From positions 61,496-125,495 of the forward strand of contig JAFQRZ010000022.1 in assembly GCA_017409825.1 (NCBI GenBank): a stretch of DNA of 64,000 nucleotides, in the 5' to 3' direction. Of the stretch, positions 61,122 through 64,000 are shown one piece after another. Within the stretch, counting starts at the first letter, position 1; every line of letters starts with the position of its first letter. The translations under genes and the position numbers were made by a program. Below the pieces are notes generated by a model. It ran no database searches, was not told the origin of the DNA, and saw only the letters and a program-made list of their open reading frames with translations. The stretch comes from Agathobacter sp. (GTDB lineage: Bacteria; Bacillota; Clostridia; Lachnospirales; Lachnospiraceae).

Positions 61122-62915
61122 TTACATTCTCTCTGGTGCTTCAAAGCCAAGCATATCAATACATATTTCGAGCACACTCTTGGTTAAGCAGAGCAAGCCA
61201 ATATACGCTTTCTGTGCTGCTTCATTTTCTTCGGAAAGGATCTTGGTTCCGTGATAGAAGCCGTTGAATGCATTTGCGAGTTCATAAATATATGCACAAA
61301 GCTTGTGTGGTGCACTTTCTTCATACGCATTTTCTACCACTGCATTGAAGCGGGAAAGAGAAAGCATAAGTGCTTTTTCGTGCTCATTGTGAGCCGCTTC
61401 CATCGCACCAAGACAATCTGCTACGGATTTACCAGTTGCTTCGTATTTTCCAAGGATGGATTTGATACGAACAATAGTATAAAGGATATATGGACCTGTA
61501 TTTCCTTCGAAGGATGTGAATCGTTCGATATCGAAGATATAGTCCTTACTTGCCTGGTTCGAAAGGTCCCCGTATTTAATAGCAGCTAACGCAATCTTAC
61601 GAGCAGTATCCTGTGCTTCTTCCATAGAAATATCGAGGTTTTCTTTGGTCTTCTGGTTTTCCAGAATCTTCTTAAGCATTTCCTCGTAGATTTCTTCTAA
61701 TAAGTATTCCAAACGCATAACACCGCCATCACGCGTCTTAAATGGCTTTCCATCTTTGCCATTCATGGTACCGAACCCAATATGTGTAAGCTCTGTTTCT
61801 GGTTTTACGATGCCAGTTTTCTTTGCACAACGGAATACCTGTTTAAAATGCAATTCCTGACGTTTATCTGTAATATAGATAATAGACTCTGGATTATAAT
61901 CTTCCATACGCATTACAAGTGTTGCAAGGTCTGTAGTGCTGTATAATGATGCTCCATCGGATTTTAAGATAATACATGGTGGAATTTCCTTGGTATCTGT
62001 TTCCTCTGCAACATCTACAACCAATGCACCTTCACTTTCGTAAGCAAATCCGCCATCTTTCAATTTGGCTACCATATCTGGAATGTATGGCTGCGCATCC
62101 GATTCGCCCTTCCAAAGCTCAAAGTCTACGTTTAATTTTTCGTAGTTCTTCTTAAGGTCTGTTACAGATACATTTAGGATATGTGCAAGCAATGCACGGT
62201 ATCCTGCTCTGCCCTGCTGTAATTCATTCGTAGCAGCAAGTGCTTCCTCTTTATACGCTTCATCTTCTTTTGATTTCGCACTTGCGGTTGGATAAATTTC
62301 TTCCAATTCTGCGATAGTAAATGGCGCTTCTTTTGGATATTCTCCTGTATAGCTTTCGTCAAAGTAAACCAGTTCTGGCTTGCGAAGCTTAAGCTCTGTG
62401 ATAATAAGCCCCATCTGAAGCCCCCAGTCACCAAGATGAACGTCACCAATCATTTCGTGTCCTACAAATTTACCGATACGTTTTACACTCTCACCAATAA
62501 TCGCAGAACGAAGATGTCCTACATGGAGTGGCTTCGCTACGTTTGGTCCGCCGTAATCAATCATGATTGTCTTAGGATTTTCTACTTTCGAACAGCCGAA
62601 ACGACCTTCATCGGCCTGCATATCGTTCATATATTTTGCAAGATAAGCCTCGTCTATTTTTAAATTTAAAAATCCTGGTTTTACAGATTCTACCATTGCA
62701 AACATTTCATTTTCAGATAACAGTTCTGCAATTTTATCTGAAATCATAAATGGTGCACACTTATATTCTTTGGCAGCTGCCATGGCACCATTACACTGAT
62801 ATTCACAAAGGTCCGGTCTGTTAGACAAAGTAACCCTACCATACTTCTCATCATAGCCACTTGCTACGAACGCTTTAGTTACTTCTTCGGAAATTAAATC
62901 AAGTAATTTTTTCAT
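61122..62915 (-). CDS. argS: Arginyl-tRNA synthetase
   Basis: ArgS charges tRNA-Arg. The 597-residue class I enzyme has the HIGH-type motif GGPNVAKPLHVGHLRSAIIG, an N-terminal tRNA-contact domain and a C-terminal DALR anticodon-binding domain (SRFNAVVENAYEESAPHKLCAYIYELANAF). No clear KMSK is present (KTRDGGVM in its place), as in many ArgS. No T-box leader is seen: the gene follows queT by nine bases and appears to share its transcript. Confidence 0.97.
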   Translation of the reverse strand: MKKLLDLISEEVTKAFVASGYDEKYGRVTLSNRPDLCEYQCNGAMAAAKEYKCAPFMISDKIAELLSENEMFAMVESVKPGFLNLKIDEAYLAKYMNDMQADEGRFGCSKVENPKTIMIDYGGPNVAKPLHVGHLRSAIIGESVKRIGKFVGHEMIGDVHLGDWGLQMGLIITELKLRKPELVYFDESYTGEYPKEAPFTIAELEEIYPTASAKSKEDEAYKEEALAATNELQQGRAGYRALLAHILNVSVTDLKKNYEKLNVDFELWKGESDAQPYIPDMVAKLKDGGFAYESEGALVVDVAEETDTKEIPPCIILKSDGASLYSTTDLATLVMRMEDYNPESIIYITDKRQELHFKQVFRCAKKTGIVKPETELTHIGFGTMNGKDGKPFKTRDGGVMRLEYLLEEIYEEMLKKILENQKTKENLDISMEEAQDTARKIALAAIKYGDLSNQASKDYIFDIERFTSFEGNTGPYILYTIVRIKSILGKYEATGKSVADCLGAMEAAHNEHEKALMLSLSRFNAVVENAYEESAPHKLCAYIYELANAFNGFYHGTKILSEENEAAQKAYIGLLCLTKSVLEICIDMLGFEAPERM

Positions 62916-62924
62916 AACAGCCTC

Positions 62925-63437
62925 CTAATTTTCTTTAAAAATAATATTTTTATATGGCAACAGTGCATTCAAAAGCACACTACCTAATACACCTACTGAG
63001 ATGATTTCGCCAATTCCTACCGTTGTAGCAAAATATGGAATCGACCAGTCCACACCTTGATATTCCCAAGCCAATCCATAACCATACCGCAACACCAGCG
63101 GTACAATCACTGTATTCGCAATCACTGGTGGAAATGTCATCAAAACCTTATGCTTTCGCAAAAGATAGGTTCCCATTGCACCAATTAAAGTTGCTAGACT
63201 TCCAAACAACACGTCCCAAATCATGGCACCTGTCAAAAGGTTCGAAATCAGACAGCCAATGGTAAGCCCCGGAATTGCCGCCACTGTAAAAAATGGCAAT
63301 ATACACAAAGCCTCCGAAAACCGCACCTGAATGGCATAGTTTGCGAGCCCCATCGCATTGGCAATCATGGTTAACACTACATAAAGTGCCGCAATGATAG
63401 CCCCTTGGGTAATCATCGATACATTCTTATTTCTCAT
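62925..63437 (-). CDS. queT: QueT-family queuosine-precursor transporter
   Basis: QueT is an ECF-type substrate-binding membrane protein for queuosine precursors. The 170-residue protein starts MRNKNVSMITQGAIIAALYV after AAGGAGACAAATAAAT and has about five to six membrane segments, with VRFSEALCILPFFTVAAIPGL as family core. A candidate preQ1 riboswitch overlaps its ribosome site, which fits the function. ECF energy-coupling components are not in the window. Confidence 0.88.
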   Translation of the reverse strand: MRNKNVSMITQGAIIAALYVVLTMIANAMGLANYAIQVRFSEALCILPFFTVAAIPGLTIGCLISNLLTGAMIWDVLFGSLATLIGAMGTYLLRKHKVLMTFPPVIANTVIVPLVLRYGYGLAWEYQGVDWSIPYFATTVGIGEIISVGVLGSVLLNALLPYKNIIFKEN

Positions 63438-63449
63438 ATTTATTTGTCT

Positions 63450-63503
63450 CCTTAGTTTTGATTTAGAGCTTATGCTCAAGTGAGGATGGTTTCGAACTCA
63501 CTT
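63450..63503 (-). promoter_or_regulatory. Candidate preQ1 riboswitch before queT
   Basis: On the minus strand AGTGAG pairs with CTCACT around the loop TTCGAAACCATC, then comes a small hairpin GAGC/GCTC and an A-rich tail AAAACTAAGGAG that overlaps the ribosome site. Type I preQ1 riboswitches have this P1 stem plus A-rich tail layout, with UUC after the 5' arm and a trailing AAAAACUAA. The extra hairpin is unusual. Location before a queT gene is the main support. Confidence 0.5.
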
Positions 63504-63574
63504 TATAACCTGAAAATTTTAACACAGGTATAGCTAAATTGCAACCGCAATCCATAAAGTTCATCTTAACATAA

Positions 63575-63811
63575 ATTCCGCTTTAGTTACGAATTGAGTT
63601 TTTCGACAAACTACGAAACGAGGCATTTGTATATATAAAATTCAGACACGTTTGCACTCTTCGCCTGCTCGTTGCGTTACTAAGTTCGTATCAAGTTAAC
63701 ACTTGCTACTCACTAAGTAACGACGGCAGCTCGAAAGGTCTGATATTTATATATACAAATGCCTCGTTTCGTACTCTATGGATATTCCTCAATTCGTAAC
63801 TAAATCGGAAT
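63575..63811. repeat. MITE-like element with nested inverted repeats
   Basis: The outer arms 63575-63598 and 63788-63811 form a 24-bp inverted repeat with one mismatch. The inner arms 63612-63639 and 63746-63773 form a perfect 28-bp inverted repeat. Further imperfect complementarity lies inside (TCAGAC/GTCTGA, GTTACT/AGTAAC). No coding potential is seen. The whole 237 bp can fold as one long hairpin. Confidence 0.8.
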
Positions 63812-64000
63812 TCTTCTATAGAGGAGCCAAGTCGCATATTTACTGGTAAATTGGGTTTATCTATATTGTATCTACAATTTCGAGAAGATGGACTCGGTTA
63901 GTTCCTCAAAAAGTAAGAAAAGCACAGGGAGCATATATAAAAGGGGACCATTAGTGGCCCGTCGTTACTTAATGAACAGACCACAGTTTGTGGGCTGTGA
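63812..64000. other. Non-coding region with short palindromes at window end
   Basis: I find no gene. Small palindromes occur (CCA/TGG at 63947-63956 and CCACA/TGTGG near 63980-63993). The bases CCGTCGTTACTTA near 63960 are the reverse complement of a 13-mer within the preceding MITE-like element, so a related repeat may begin here and continue past the window. Confidence 0.4.

Noticed and set aside
62916-62924. T-box or other tRNA-responsive leader for argS
   Set aside because: Only nine bases separate queT from argS, leaving no space for a leader.

Overview
The window reads as chromosome from a low-GC, spore-forming member of the Clostridia, most likely Lachnospiraceae. The evidence is a complete spoIIIA operon plus a SpoIIM-like protein, RNase Y, LL-diaminopimelate aminotransferase, a type III glutamine synthetase, a GlgC/GlgD pair and GGAGG-type ribosome binding sites. 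Taxonomy is inferred from gene content only.

Layout. 0-12.6 kb holds housekeeping genes, mostly on the minus strand: a CapA-like phosphoesterase, glgCD, metA, a divergent NAD-dependent DNA ligase, rluF, an SH3 membrane protein, tRNA-Arg, divergent aroD/aroF, spoIIM, a Nudix hydrolase and an integrase remnant. 12.6-46.8 kb is a nitrogen and glutamine block. carAB runs on the plus strand. A minus-strand gene train of about 21 kb runs pyrG-gltB-gltD-glnA-ANTAR gene-dapL-asnB-nadE-purC-malic enzyme-purB-purA-glmS-guaA. Next come amt fused to a PII domain, a 55-codon small gene, gdhA, and glnN-purF. 47-57.7 kb holds a truncated AraC gene, rny, recX, recA, prfC and spoIIIAA-AH. 57.7-64 kb is accessory: a DUF1349 gene, a nitroreductase, a hypothetical gene, decayed ORF6N and Fic genes, queT-argS behind a possible preQ1 riboswitch, and two palindromic repeat elements.

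Main observation. Nearly every gene in the 12.6-46.8 kb block makes, imports or spends glutamine, glutamate or ammonia. The units carAB, pyrG-operon, gdhA and glnN-purF, and the gap between gdhA and the small gene, each carry a leader in which a short hairpin with hexaloop AARGGC (A at loop position 1, G at position 4) overlaps the 5' arm of an intrinsic terminator. amt has a weaker, tandem version. That is the expected RNA signature of ANTAR antiterminators, and an ANTAR protein is encoded directly after glnA inside the block. Its receiver domain lacks the phospho-acceptor aspartate and no kinase is nearby. I infer a compact regulon in which one ANTAR protein releases terminators in front of the cell's glutamine economy. 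Known ANTAR targets carry two hexaloops; here I see one, at or near the predicted RNA 5' end, so the architecture appears to be a reduced variant.
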